Shown piece by piece: positions 18,867-26,354 of a DNA stretch of 64,000 nt. The position numbers and the translations under genes are program-made. Source of the stretch: Prosthecochloris ethylica. Its GTDB lineage: Bacteria > Bacteroidota > Chlorobiia > Chlorobiales > Chlorobiaceae. Where the stretch lies: the NCBI RefSeq assembly GCF_015234275.1, contig NZ_JADGII010000002.1, one strand, 5' to 3'. The stretch's first letter is position 1, and each line of letters starts with the position of its first letter. The notes under the pieces were generated by a model. It was not told the DNA's origin. It saw only the letters and a program-made list of their open reading frames with translations, and searched no databases.

Positions 18867-20144
18867 TCAGTTGCTGTCCGGGGTCAGTTTATCGATGATC
18901 CTCGCTCCGACACTGTCTCCCCAGACGTTGACGGTTGTTCTGCAGCGGTCAAGGAACCAGTCGATGGCAAGAATCAGTGAAATGCCCTCGAGCGGAAGGT
19001 TGACCGCTTTCAGAACCAGGACCATGGTAACCAGGCCTGCCTCCGGGATTCCTGCCGCACCGATAGCCGCAAGGGTTGCGGTCAGGAATACGATTCCCAG
19101 TTCCGCCCCGCCCAGCGCAATGCCATTCATCTGTGCGATAAATATAACAGCTACAGCTTCATAGAGGGCGGTGCCATCCATGTTGATGGTTGCACCCATC
19201 GGCAGCACAAATCCCGCAGTTTTGGGCGATACGCCGTTGTTTTCTTCCGCACACTCGATGGTGACCGGCAGTGATGCAGAGCTCGATGCCGTCGAAAATG
19301 CGGTCAGCAGAGCCGGAGTGGTTCCGGCCGCGAATCTGAGCGGCGATATCCTGCCGAAAAGTTTCAGCAGCAGCGGCAGGACCACGAGACTGTGCAGCAT
19401 CAGGCCGGCGATAACCGTTGCGGCATACCCTGCGAGATTGAGCAGTTCAGGCAGAAACCCGCTGAATCCTCCGGCTTCGCCGAGTCTTCCGGCCACCAGG
19501 GCGCCGATGCCGACCGGCGAGGTCAGCATGACCAGGTGAATGATTTTCATCAGCGCTTCGTTGAGGCCGCTGAAAAAATCCAGTACCGGTTTTCCCTGTG
19601 TGCCCAGGGTGGTCAGTACTCCGCCGAGCAGGAGGGAGAAGGCGATGACGGGAAGAATGTCGTTGTTCGCCATGGCACGGAACAGGTTTGTCGGGACCAT
19701 CCCTGAGATCACTTCTTTCAGAAGGTCTGTGATCGTGCGGTCTTCACTCCGGATTTTTTCTTCTATCGTTCCTGCAGCGTGGTGCTGTTCGGTGAGCCCG
19801 TTTCCCGGTTCCGTGGTTCCCGGTTGCAGGATGCCCCCGGAGGTTCCGGGTTCGATAATCAGGACGAGCACGATGCCGATGGTGACCGCTATTGCTGTCG
19901 TCGACAGGTAGTAGAGCAGTGTTCTCGTGCCGAGAGGCCCGAGACGGCGCACGTCACCAAGCCTGCTGATGCCGGTGATCATGGCGGCGATGATCAGGGG
20001 AACGACAAGCATGGTCAGGACCCTGATAAACAGGTCTCCGACAAACGAAACGCCTTGTCCGGCTTCAGGCAGAAAACCGCCGAGAAGTATTCCTGAAACG
20101 ATGCCGCCGAGAATGCCGGGGAGGAGAAATCTGTGTTGGTGCAA
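18867..20144 (-). CDS. Dicarboxylate/amino acid:cation symporter (DAACS)
   Basis: A 425-residue membrane transporter of the GltP/DctA/GLT-1 type with about eight hydrophobic helices and two re-entrant loops. The serine-rich TAFSTASSSASLPVT (about 273) and PMGATINMDGTALYEA (about 305) are the hallmark substrate and sodium-binding segments. It would import glutamate, aspartate or C4-dicarboxylates with Na+ or H+. A hydrophilic segment about 120-165 sits between early helices. It stands alone on the minus strand between a lipoprotein gene and ugd. Confidence 0.92.
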   Translation of the reverse strand: MHQHRFLLPGILGGIVSGILLGGFLPEAGQGVSFVGDLFIRVLTMLVVPLIIAAMITGISRLGDVRRLGPLGTRTLLYYLSTTAIAVTIGIVLVLIIEPGTSGGILQPGTTEPGNGLTEQHHAAGTIEEKIRSEDRTITDLLKEVISGMVPTNLFRAMANNDILPVIAFSLLLGGVLTTLGTQGKPVLDFFSGLNEALMKIIHLVMLTSPVGIGALVAGRLGEAGGFSGFLPELLNLAGYAATVIAGLMLHSLVVLPLLLKLFGRISPLRFAAGTTPALLTAFSTASSSASLPVTIECAEENNGVSPKTAGFVLPMGATINMDGTALYEAVAVIFIAQMNGIALGGAELGIVFLTATLAAIGAAGIPEAGLVTMVLVLKAVNLPLEGISLILAIDWFLDRCRTTVNVWGDSVGARIIDKLTPDSN

Positions 20145-20157
20145 ATCGACTGATGGA

Positions 20158-20186
20158 TTGTGGGGTTGGTATTATTTTCGTATATA
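20158..20186 (+). promoter_or_regulatory. Possible promoter for ugd
   Basis: TTGTGG at 20158-20163 and TATATA at 20181-20186 are separated by 17 bases, about 90 bases before the ugd start. The match is moderate and not backed by any other signal. Confidence 0.35.
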
Positions 20187-20274
20187 AAAAAACAAGGGGA
20201 TTTCATTCCATGGATCGGGATCTATCCCTTCGTCCCTCATTATCTCTTGAAAAATTATAGAATTTAGAGTTGTT

Positions 20275-21612
20275 ATGAAAATCACCATTTTCGGGTCGGG
20301 ATATGTCGGCCTTGTCACGGGCGCGTGTTTTGCCGAAGTCGGCAACGATGTGTTGTGCGTCGATATCGACGAAGAGAAAATCCGGCGTTTGCAGCAGGGT
20401 GAAATCCCGATTTATGAACCCGGTCTCGAGGAGATGGTGATTGAAAACAGCCGTGAGGGACGCCTGCGCTTCACGTCTGATATCGCTGAAGGTGTGGCCT
20501 TCGGACTGTTCCAGTTCATCGCTGTCGGCACGCCGCCCGACGAGGATGGCTCTGCCGACCTGCGCCACGTGCTGAGCGTGGCTGAAAGCATCGGTCGCTA
20601 CATGGAAGATTACCGTATCGTGATCGACAAGTCTACGGTGCCTGTCGGTACGGCGGACCTGGTGCAGCAGAAAATCAGTTCGGTGCTTGCCGAGCGGGGC
20701 ATGACGTATGATTTCGACGTGGTGTCGAATCCGGAGTTCCTCAAGGAAGGGGATGCAATCGGGGATTTCATGAAGCCGGACCGTATCGTTGTCGGCGTGG
20801 ACAATCCTCGTACCAAGGAACTGCTGCGCACGCTTTATGCGCCGTTCAACCGCAGCCATGACCGTTTTCTCGCGATGGATGTGCGTTCAGCTGAGCTGAC
20901 GAAGTACGCTGCCAACTCGATGCTGGCGACGAAGATCAGTTTCATGAACGAGATCGCCAACATCGCCGAGCGTGTCGGCGCAGATGTCGAGGCGGTACGG
21001 CAGGGGATCGGGTCGGATTCGCGTATCGGGTTTTCGTTTATCTATCCCGGCATGGGCTACGGTGGTTCGTGCTTCCCGAAAGATGTGCAGGCGCTCGAGC
21101 GTACATCGCGCCAGTTCGGCTACGATGCACGGATCCTCCAGGCGGTCGAGGCCGTGAACCATGACCAGAAGAGTTCGCTGGTCGACAAGATGAAACAGCA
21201 TTTCAACGGAGAGCTGAAAGGAAAAACCATCGCTGTCTGGGGCCTGTCGTTCAAGCCGAATACCGACGATATGCGCGAGGCACCGAGCCGCAGGCTGATG
21301 GAGGCGTTGTGGGACGAGGGTGCGTCGGTCAGGGCATACGATCCTGTCGCGATGGATGAGGCGCGGAGAATATACGGTGATCGTGAAGACTTCGAGCTTG
21401 TGGAGCATCCGGACCATGCGCTGAAGGGTGCCGATGCGCTGGCCGTGGTGACGGAATGGATGGTGTTCCGCAGTCCTGATTTCGAGATGATGAAAAAGGA
21501 GCTGAACGAGCCGGTGGTGTTTGACGGACGTAATGTCTACAACCCTGATATGATGGAGCAGCTCGGGTTCTCCTACTATTCGATCGGTCGGCTGCCGCGT
21601 TGTTCTTCCTGA
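20275..21612 (+). CDS. ugd: UDP-glucose 6-dehydrogenase
   Basis: A 445-residue NAD-dependent enzyme that oxidises UDP-glucose twice to UDP-glucuronate, a precursor of surface polysaccharides. It shows the Rossmann FGSGYVGLVTGACFAE at the start, the NPEFLKEGDAI segment (about 150), and the catalytic cysteine in MGYGGSCFPKD (about 262). A C-terminal NAD/UDP domain begins with VWGLSFKPNTDDMREAPS. The length is normal. Its last 37 bases overlap the convergent thiD gene. Confidence 0.95.
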   Translation: MKITIFGSGYVGLVTGACFAEVGNDVLCVDIDEEKIRRLQQGEIPIYEPGLEEMVIENSREGRLRFTSDIAEGVAFGLFQFIAVGTPPDEDGSADLRHVLSVAESIGRYMEDYRIVIDKSTVPVGTADLVQQKISSVLAERGMTYDFDVVSNPEFLKEGDAIGDFMKPDRIVVGVDNPRTKELLRTLYAPFNRSHDRFLAMDVRSAELTKYAANSMLATKISFMNEIANIAERVGADVEAVRQGIGSDSRIGFSFIYPGMGYGGSCFPKDVQALERTSRQFGYDARILQAVEAVNHDQKSSLVDKMKQHFNGELKGKTIAVWGLSFKPNTDDMREAPSRRLMEALWDEGASVRAYDPVAMDEARRIYGDREDFELVEHPDHALKGADALAVVTEWMVFRSPDFEMMKKELNEPVVFDGRNVYNPDMMEQLGFSYYSIGRLPRCSS

Positions 21613-22427
21613 AGCGGTACCCACCAGTTCCAGAAATGATGTACAGGGCCGGTTCCTCTCCCGAGGGAAAGGGATGAGCCGGCCCTGAGCGCTTTTCGCA
21701 GGTAGGCTCCGGCTTCTCTGACGGCAGCTGATAGAGCGTTTCCCCTGGCCAGTCCCGCGGTAATTGCCGACGACAGGGTGCAGCCTGTTCCGTGCGTATT
21801 CGGAGTGACAATGCGATCTGCCGGAAACCACTCTTCCTTGCCGTTCGTGACCAGAAGATCTTCGCAGGTCTGTCCTTCCATATGCCCCCCCTTGATCAAT
21901 ACCGCTCCAGGGCCGAGCTCCAGGAGCTGTCGAGCTGCCTGCAAGATATCCTCTTTTGTATGGAGCGGCTGTGTCCTTCCACAGAGAATGGTCGCTTCCG
22001 GAATATTCGGAGTGATCAGTGTCGAGATCGGAAACAGCTTGTTTTTCAGGATCGGTATGGACTGTTCGTTCAGTAACGGTGTGCCGCCTGAAGAGCTGAG
22101 CACCGTATCGAGAACGATCGGAACTCCCTGCAGGCGGCTCAGCCGTTCTGCGATGACCGTTATCGTCTGTGAACTCTGGAGCATTCCGATTTTTATGGCA
22201 TGGATATCTATGTCATCGAGCAGGGCATCGAGTTGTCGGCCTACGAATTCAGGTGGGACAGGTATGCTTCCCTGGACTCCACAGGTGTTCTGTGCGGTCA
22301 GTGCCGTGAGGGCGCTCAGTCCATAACAGCCGAACGCTGCAAAGGTTTTCAGGTCTGCCTGGATTCCGGCTCCGCCGCTGCTGTCTGAGCCCGCGATGGT
22401 CAGGGCTGTTGTATAGTTCTGTTCCAT
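21576..22427 (-). CDS. thiD: Hydroxymethylpyrimidine (phosphate) kinase ThiD
   Basis: A 283-residue ribokinase-fold enzyme that phosphorylates HMP and HMP-P in thiamine synthesis. The start TIAGSDSSGGAGIQADLKTF and the catalytic anion-hole TPNTHGTGCTLSSAITAGLA (about 215-235) are typical. It is the last gene of the four-gene thiamine run, touching thiE with no gap. The C-terminus is about 15 residues longer than usual and reads into the convergent ugd gene (37-base overlap). Confidence 0.95.
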   Translation of the reverse strand: MEQNYTTALTIAGSDSSGGAGIQADLKTFAAFGCYGLSALTALTAQNTCGVQGSIPVPPEFVGRQLDALLDDIDIHAIKIGMLQSSQTITVIAERLSRLQGVPIVLDTVLSSSGGTPLLNEQSIPILKNKLFPISTLITPNIPEATILCGRTQPLHTKEDILQAARQLLELGPGAVLIKGGHMEGQTCEDLLVTNGKEEWFPADRIVTPNTHGTGCTLSSAITAGLARGNALSAAVREAGAYLRKALRAGSSLSLGRGTGPVHHFWNWWVPLQEEQRGSRPIE

Positions 22428-23053
22428 CAGGACCGGTTCGTATCGGTAGTGAAGAGGTGCATCAGACGCTGTGCGGCATGACGGGGATCGCTGGATGCAG
22501 CTATGGCCGAAATAACGGCTATGCCGTCAGCTCCGTGGCGAATGATTTCGGGCGCATTGTTTTCGGTAATTCCTCCGATAGCGATGATGGGTATCGACAC
22601 AGCTTCTTTGAAGCGGGCAATCGCCGGGGGGCCGAGCGGCGGATCGTGTTTTTCTTTCGATCCGGTCTCGAAAATATGACCGGCTCCAATGTAATCCGCT
22701 CCATCCCGTTCGGCTGAAACCGCTTCATCGATGCTGTAGGCGGAACAACCGACGATTCTGCCGGGAGGGAGCAGTTGTCTGGCTGTCGTGACCGGCAGGT
22801 CATCCTGGCCGACATGAACCCCGTCTGCGCCGCTTGCCAGCGCTATATCCAGACGGTCATTGACGATCAGCAGTGCATTGTGGGCATGACAGCGTTGAAT
22901 AAGGGCGGTCGACAGCTCGAACAGCTCTCTGCCGCTCGCGTTTTTTCTCCTCAGCTGAATCATTCCGGCTCCTCCCTGAAGAGCTGCTTCAGCTTCCTCG
23001 ACAGGGTTACCGTTTTCCGATGTGATAAAACAGAGTGTATAGTGCTCGATCAT
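22427..23053 (-). CDS. thiE: Thiamine phosphate synthase ThiE
   Basis: A 208-residue TIM-barrel enzyme that joins HMP-PP with thiazole phosphate to give thiamine phosphate. Key segments are IQLRRKN (about 32), NDRLDIALASGADGVHVGQDD (about 65) and IPIIAIGGI (about 160). Of the two neighbouring ThiE-like genes this is the one with the HVGQDD motif, so it is the likely true synthase. It overlaps its upstream neighbour by four bases and abuts thiD, indicating one transcript. Confidence 0.92.
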   Translation of the reverse strand: MIEHYTLCFITSENGNPVEEAEAALQGGAGMIQLRRKNASGRELFELSTALIQRCHAHNALLIVNDRLDIALASGADGVHVGQDDLPVTTARQLLPPGRIVGCSAYSIDEAVSAERDGADYIGAGHIFETGSKEKHDPPLGPPAIARFKEAVSIPIIAIGGITENNAPEIIRHGADGIAVISAIAASSDPRHAAQRLMHLFTTDTNRS

Positions 23054-23697
23054 GACTGCTCAAGTGCCGTTACAAGTTGTTCGACGATTTTTTCAGGTTC
23101 CAGTGCATCGCAGAAGAGGCTCATGGCTGCAATGCCGTATGCTCCCCGGTCGAGGCATGCACGGAGAGACGCCGGGGTTATGCCTCCGATTGCGAACACC
23201 GGCAGGCCGGTGAGTCGGCATACCTCTTCAAGTCTGTCCAGGCCCTGGGGAGGGCCGTAGCGCTTTTTCAGCGGTGTTTCGAAAACGGGGCCGAACAGCA
23301 GATAGTCTGCTCCTTCCCGTTCTGCCCGCATCGCTGCATCGGAGGAGTGGACACTCTGGCCGATCAGGAGGCCCGGGCATGATGCTCTGACAGCGTCCGC
23401 CGGGCATGCGTTTTCCGGCAGGTGAACCCCTCCAGCTCCGGCAGCCAGGGCTATATCGAAGCGTTCGTTGATCGTCAGAATCGAGCCGTTCTGCCTGACG
23501 GTTTCGCTGAGCTCCAAAGCCAGCTCAAGGGCGGCCGGAGGCGCGAGATGTTTTTCGCGAAGCTGAATGATGACATCAGACTGCGTCACCACCGTCCTGA
23601 CAAGGTTGAGCAGCTGTGTTCGCGGAGAAGAAAAACCCCGGCTGCGGGTGACCATGAACAGCCGGGGGAGATCTTTCACCATCGAGGCACCGCTCAT
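23050..23697 (-). CDS. ThiE/TenI-family paralogue
   Basis: A 215-residue ThiE-fold protein, related to its downstream neighbour ThiE. It keeps IIQLREKHL and NERFDIALAAGAGGVHL, but has LPEN where ThiE has GQDD. That is the pattern of TenI, a thiazole tautomerase that aromatises the thiazole made by the ThiG route. Since this operon has Thi4 instead of ThiG, its job is unclear. It may be a second synthase or act on the Thi4 product. It overlaps thi4 and thiE by four bases each. Confidence 0.85.
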   Translation of the reverse strand: MSGASMVKDLPRLFMVTRSRGFSSPRTQLLNLVRTVVTQSDVIIQLREKHLAPPAALELALELSETVRQNGSILTINERFDIALAAGAGGVHLPENACPADAVRASCPGLLIGQSVHSSDAAMRAEREGADYLLFGPVFETPLKKRYGPPQGLDRLEEVCRLTGLPVFAIGGITPASLRACLDRGAYGIAAMSLFCDALEPEKIVEQLVTALEQS

Positions 23698-24473
23698 GCC
23701 GATGCCGCCTGGAGATCGTCAAGGATCAGCCCGGCGACCTTTTTGCCGCTCAGAAACATGCCTCCGAAAATCGGACCCATTCTGAAGCCGCCCATTGCGT
23801 TGTTTGCCGCCATGCCAGACGCATAGAGACCGGGATACAGCCGTTTGGTATTGATGACGGTCGAACTTTCGCCGTTTTCCATCCACATCGGTTTTTCGCC
23901 CATAACGCGTCCTGTCGGGGTGTCAAGCGTGATGCCTGCCTTGCTGCTGGCCAGGTTGATGAGCTCGGACGGGTGGCCGGTGCCGTCAAGAACAGCATGC
24001 GAGGTAATAACCAGCGGATCGACATGCATCTCGAGGCGTGCTACAGGGTTCCAGTTGATGACGACACCGCAGACTTTTTCATCACGCATTGCCAGGTCTT
24101 CGACCCTGACAGTATTGAATATCCGGACTCCTTCGTGAACGGCACCGTAAATAAGGGCGCTGGCCACTTCTACCGCGTCGGCCGTGACATATCCATCCCC
24201 GGTAGAGGTGTGGCGAATGCTGTATTCATCGAGAATCGGGATGATGTTTTCCTGAAGCACGATTTCGTTAAACAGCATACCTCCACCCCAGATGCCGCCA
24301 CCGGGGGCAAGCTTGCTTTCGAAAACGGCAACCTTCCGTCCGGCTTTAGCCAGCTCTTTTGCTGCAATGAGTCCCGAAGGACCAGCCCCGACGATTGCGA
24401 CATCGACCGAGAGGGAGTCCTCGAGTTTTGCAAAAAAACTTTTAATAATTGATTTCGAGATTTGTTCTTCCAT
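23694..24473 (-). CDS. thi4: Thi4-type thiazole synthase, cysteine-less active site
   Basis: A 259-residue FAD/NAD-binding protein of the Thi4 family, which builds the thiazole of thiamine from NAD and glycine. The dinucleotide motif AIVGAGPSGLIAAKELAKAG (about 26) and GGGIWGGGMLFNEIV (about 58) are clear. DGTGHP (about 163) and a GMAANNAMGGFRMGPIFGGM C-terminal motif follow. Eukaryotic Thi4 gives up a cysteine after the TGH motif as sulfur source. Here the only cysteine is residue 135, before that motif. This fits the catalytic, sulfide-using Thi4 of anaerobes. It is the first gene of the thiamine run, behind a TPP riboswitch. Confidence 0.93.
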   Translation of the reverse strand: MEEQISKSIIKSFFAKLEDSLSVDVAIVGAGPSGLIAAKELAKAGRKVAVFESKLAPGGGIWGGGMLFNEIVLQENIIPILDEYSIRHTSTGDGYVTADAVEVASALIYGAVHEGVRIFNTVRVEDLAMRDEKVCGVVINWNPVARLEMHVDPLVITSHAVLDGTGHPSELINLASSKAGITLDTPTGRVMGEKPMWMENGESSTVINTKRLYPGLYASGMAANNAMGGFRMGPIFGGMFLSGKKVAGLILDDLQAASA

Positions 24474-24555
24474 GATGTCTGCCTGTAAAAATGTTACGGT
24501 AAACAGCAGGCGATCTGATGGGGCAGGAAAAAAAGCGGAAGAAAGCGCGAGCGTT

Positions 24556-24645
24556 TCATCTTCTTTCCTTGCGTCAGTATTACCTGCATCAAGTTATACG
24601 GGTCTGATCTCAGCCGCATGTCTGCAGCACCCCGGAGTGAAACAG
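24556..24645 (-). promoter_or_regulatory. TPP riboswitch (THI element)
   Basis: Read on the minus strand, the leader of thi4 holds the THI-box core in order: GGGGTGC, GGCTGAGAT, ACCC, then CTTGATGCAGGTAATAC and TGACGC. These match the pyrimidine- and pyrophosphate-sensing helices of TPP riboswitches. About 80 bases remain before the thi4 start, including a T-run near 24525-24532. That is room for an expression platform, but the switching helix could not be assigned. Confidence 0.93.
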
Positions 24646-24659
24646 TGTTCAAGGCAGTA

Positions 24660-24688
24660 AGGATACAGAATAATCCTGAAAAATGCAA
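24660..24688 (-). promoter_or_regulatory. Promoter of the thiamine operon
   Basis: On the minus strand TTGCAT (24688-24683) and TATCCT (24665-24660) are 17 bases apart. The predicted start near 24653 falls just before the riboswitch aptamer, exactly where the transcript should begin. Confidence 0.55.
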
Positions 24689-24781
24689 TATGGTGTCTTT
24701 TCAGGCGTTTTTCCGCCGAACGATTTTTCAGTAAATTACTTCTGAAAACATTGTATTACCTGTATCCGAACCTGTGAAAGC

Positions 24782-25246
24782 ATGTCACTTGTCGAAGAAC
24801 GACTGCAAAAAGCCGGATTTGTTCTCCCCGATATCGCACAACCTGCCGGCCTGTATCAGCCAGCTGTTATGTTCAATGATATTATCTATACGTCCGGCCA
24901 GCTGCCTCTTCTGCACGGTGTTCTGATCGATCCGGGCGGGAGTGGAAAGGTGAATGAGATCAATCAGGGAGATGCTGCTCATGCTGCGCGCCAGGCAGTT
25001 CTGAATGCGTTGTCGGCAGTAAAGCAGGTTTCGGGTGATCTCGACAGGGTCAGCCGCATTATCAGGTTGACTGTTTATGTTGCCAGTGAGTCATTTTATT
25101 CCCGTCAGCACATTGTCGCCAATGGAGCTTCGAGCGTGCTGTACGAGGCATTCGGGGAGCATGGCCGGCATGCCCGGAGTGCCGTCGGGGTGGCAGAACT
25201 CCCAATGAACGCAAGTGTCGAAGTCGATCTTGTAGCCGGGCTCTAG
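24782..25246 (+). CDS. RidA/YjgF-family protein
   Basis: A 154-residue member of the RidA family, which hydrolyses reactive enamine/imine intermediates of PLP enzymes or has lost that activity. The family pattern is seen in DIIYTSGQLPLLHG (about 37), QAVLNALSAVKQVSGDLDRV and the closing VAELPMNASVEVDLVA. A segment of SAVGVAELPM near residue 138 replaces the usual RSAVQVARLP arginine. It may therefore belong to a non-archetypal subgroup without imine deaminase activity. It is divergent from the thiamine operon. Its stop overlaps the convergent DUF192 gene by four bases. Confidence 0.88.
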   Translation: MSLVEERLQKAGFVLPDIAQPAGLYQPAVMFNDIIYTSGQLPLLHGVLIDPGGSGKVNEINQGDAAHAARQAVLNALSAVKQVSGDLDRVSRIIRLTVYVASESFYSRQHIVANGASSVLYEAFGEHGRHARSAVGVAELPMNASVEVDLVAGL

Positions 25247-25737
25247 GGCGACTCGTCATATACAGAAAAGGGGAGAATGGTCAGGGTGTCTCCTGCTTCG
25301 ACCCCGTGCCTGGCAAACCAGCCTGATCCGACCTCCAGCGCCATGGACGACGGTGCGCGAGAGGTTGTGCGAGGCGTCATGGTATTTGTGTGATGCATTG
25401 TCTGTATTTCCGTGACAATGCCGTTGCCATTCATAAACGCGATATCAAGAGGGATAAACGTGTTTTTCATCCAGAATGTCATCATTGTTTCCTCTTCGTA
25501 GAGAAAGAGCATCCCCTCATTTTCTTTCAGATTCTTCCTCCACATGAGTCCTGTTTTCTGTTCCATTTCCGTTACGGCTGTCGTTACGTGAAGGGTGTCC
25601 CTCCCGGCAGTGATGATCATCCAGTTGTCCGGACGCTGCTGGCTGCTGCCGTCATGAGGTTGTACAGCCAGGGCGGGGAAAAGTGTCATCATAAAAGAAA
25701 GCAGGGGAATGCGGTTGTTTCTGGTAAGAAAATGCAT
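25243..25737 (-). CDS. DUF192 family exported protein
   Basis: A 164-residue protein with an N-terminal hydrophobic signal segment (IPLLSFMMTLFPALA). The rest is a DUF192 domain: VTTAVTEMEQKTGLMWRKNL, GMLFLYEEETMMTFWMKNTFIPLDIAFM and ALEVGSGWFARHGVEAGDTL. The family is a small beta-barrel of unknown function, commonly secreted or periplasmic. No operon partner is visible, as upstream lies a long AT-rich spacer and downstream the convergent RidA-like gene. Confidence 0.88.
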   Translation of the reverse strand: MHFLTRNNRIPLLSFMMTLFPALAVQPHDGSSQQRPDNWMIITAGRDTLHVTTAVTEMEQKTGLMWRKNLKENEGMLFLYEEETMMTFWMKNTFIPLDIAFMNGNGIVTEIQTMHHTNTMTPRTTSRAPSSMALEVGSGWFARHGVEAGDTLTILPFSVYDESP

Positions 25738-26354
25738 GCGTCGATTCGTTTTTTTTGTGATAAAAAGTGATATGTAAGGGAGAAATATAATGCTTTTTTT
25801 GATCTGAGTGAGAGTGTTTTGTGTGCAGATTGGTTTTTTATTCAGTTTTTCTTTGTTCGGTTATTGATATGTGTTTTCTGTGTTTGCTGTGTTGCTTTGT
25901 TTTTTTTGTTGACAGTATTGTTTTTTATTAATTATATAATATTTTGTTTCGTGCGTATATGTTAAAATATTTTATTAAAATAATTTATATTCTTTTAGGT
26001 AAAATAAGCTTTATTATTTTTTTGTTTGCTTTATGAGTTTTTGTTTGGTGTTTTTTGGGTTTTTGTTCTTGTGGGTTTGTGTGTGTTTCTGTTCTTTTTT
26101 GTGTTTTTTTTAGTTTTGTTTTTTTTGTTTTTTGGTTGTTTTGTTGTATCTGTTTTTGTTGTTCTTCCGTTTGTTTTTATGGGTTTTTGTTCTTGGTTTT
26201 TTTGTTTTGTGTTCATGGTTTTTCTGTTTTTGTGGGGGCGTGCAGGTTGTTGTCGTTCTGGTGAAGGTTTGCGTTTTGTTTCAGGTATTGCTAACATGAA
26301 GCATATCCATTGGTTGCCCGGTTTTTTCCGGTGTCCCCATACTCTTTCCACGTC
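25738..26354. other. Long spacer: AT-rich block then G/T-only tract
   Basis: About 600 bases without a believable gene. The first half (to about 26030) is AT-rich, with TTGACA at 25909-25914 and TATAAT at 25935-25940, but these lie 20 bases apart, which is long for a sigma-70 promoter. From about 26036 to 26280 the plus strand is almost pure G and T: by hand count only 4 A and 9 C in 26041-26220. Open frames in it read as poly-Phe/Leu/Val one way and Lys/Thr/Asn the other, and look like composition artefacts. The tract ends just before the ctpA-like gene. Confidence 0.6.

Noticed and set aside
25909..25940. Perfect TTGACA and TATAAT boxes
   Set aside because: They are 20 bases apart and over 400 bases from the next start codon in very AT-rich DNA, so chance is likely; mentioned in the spacer entry only.
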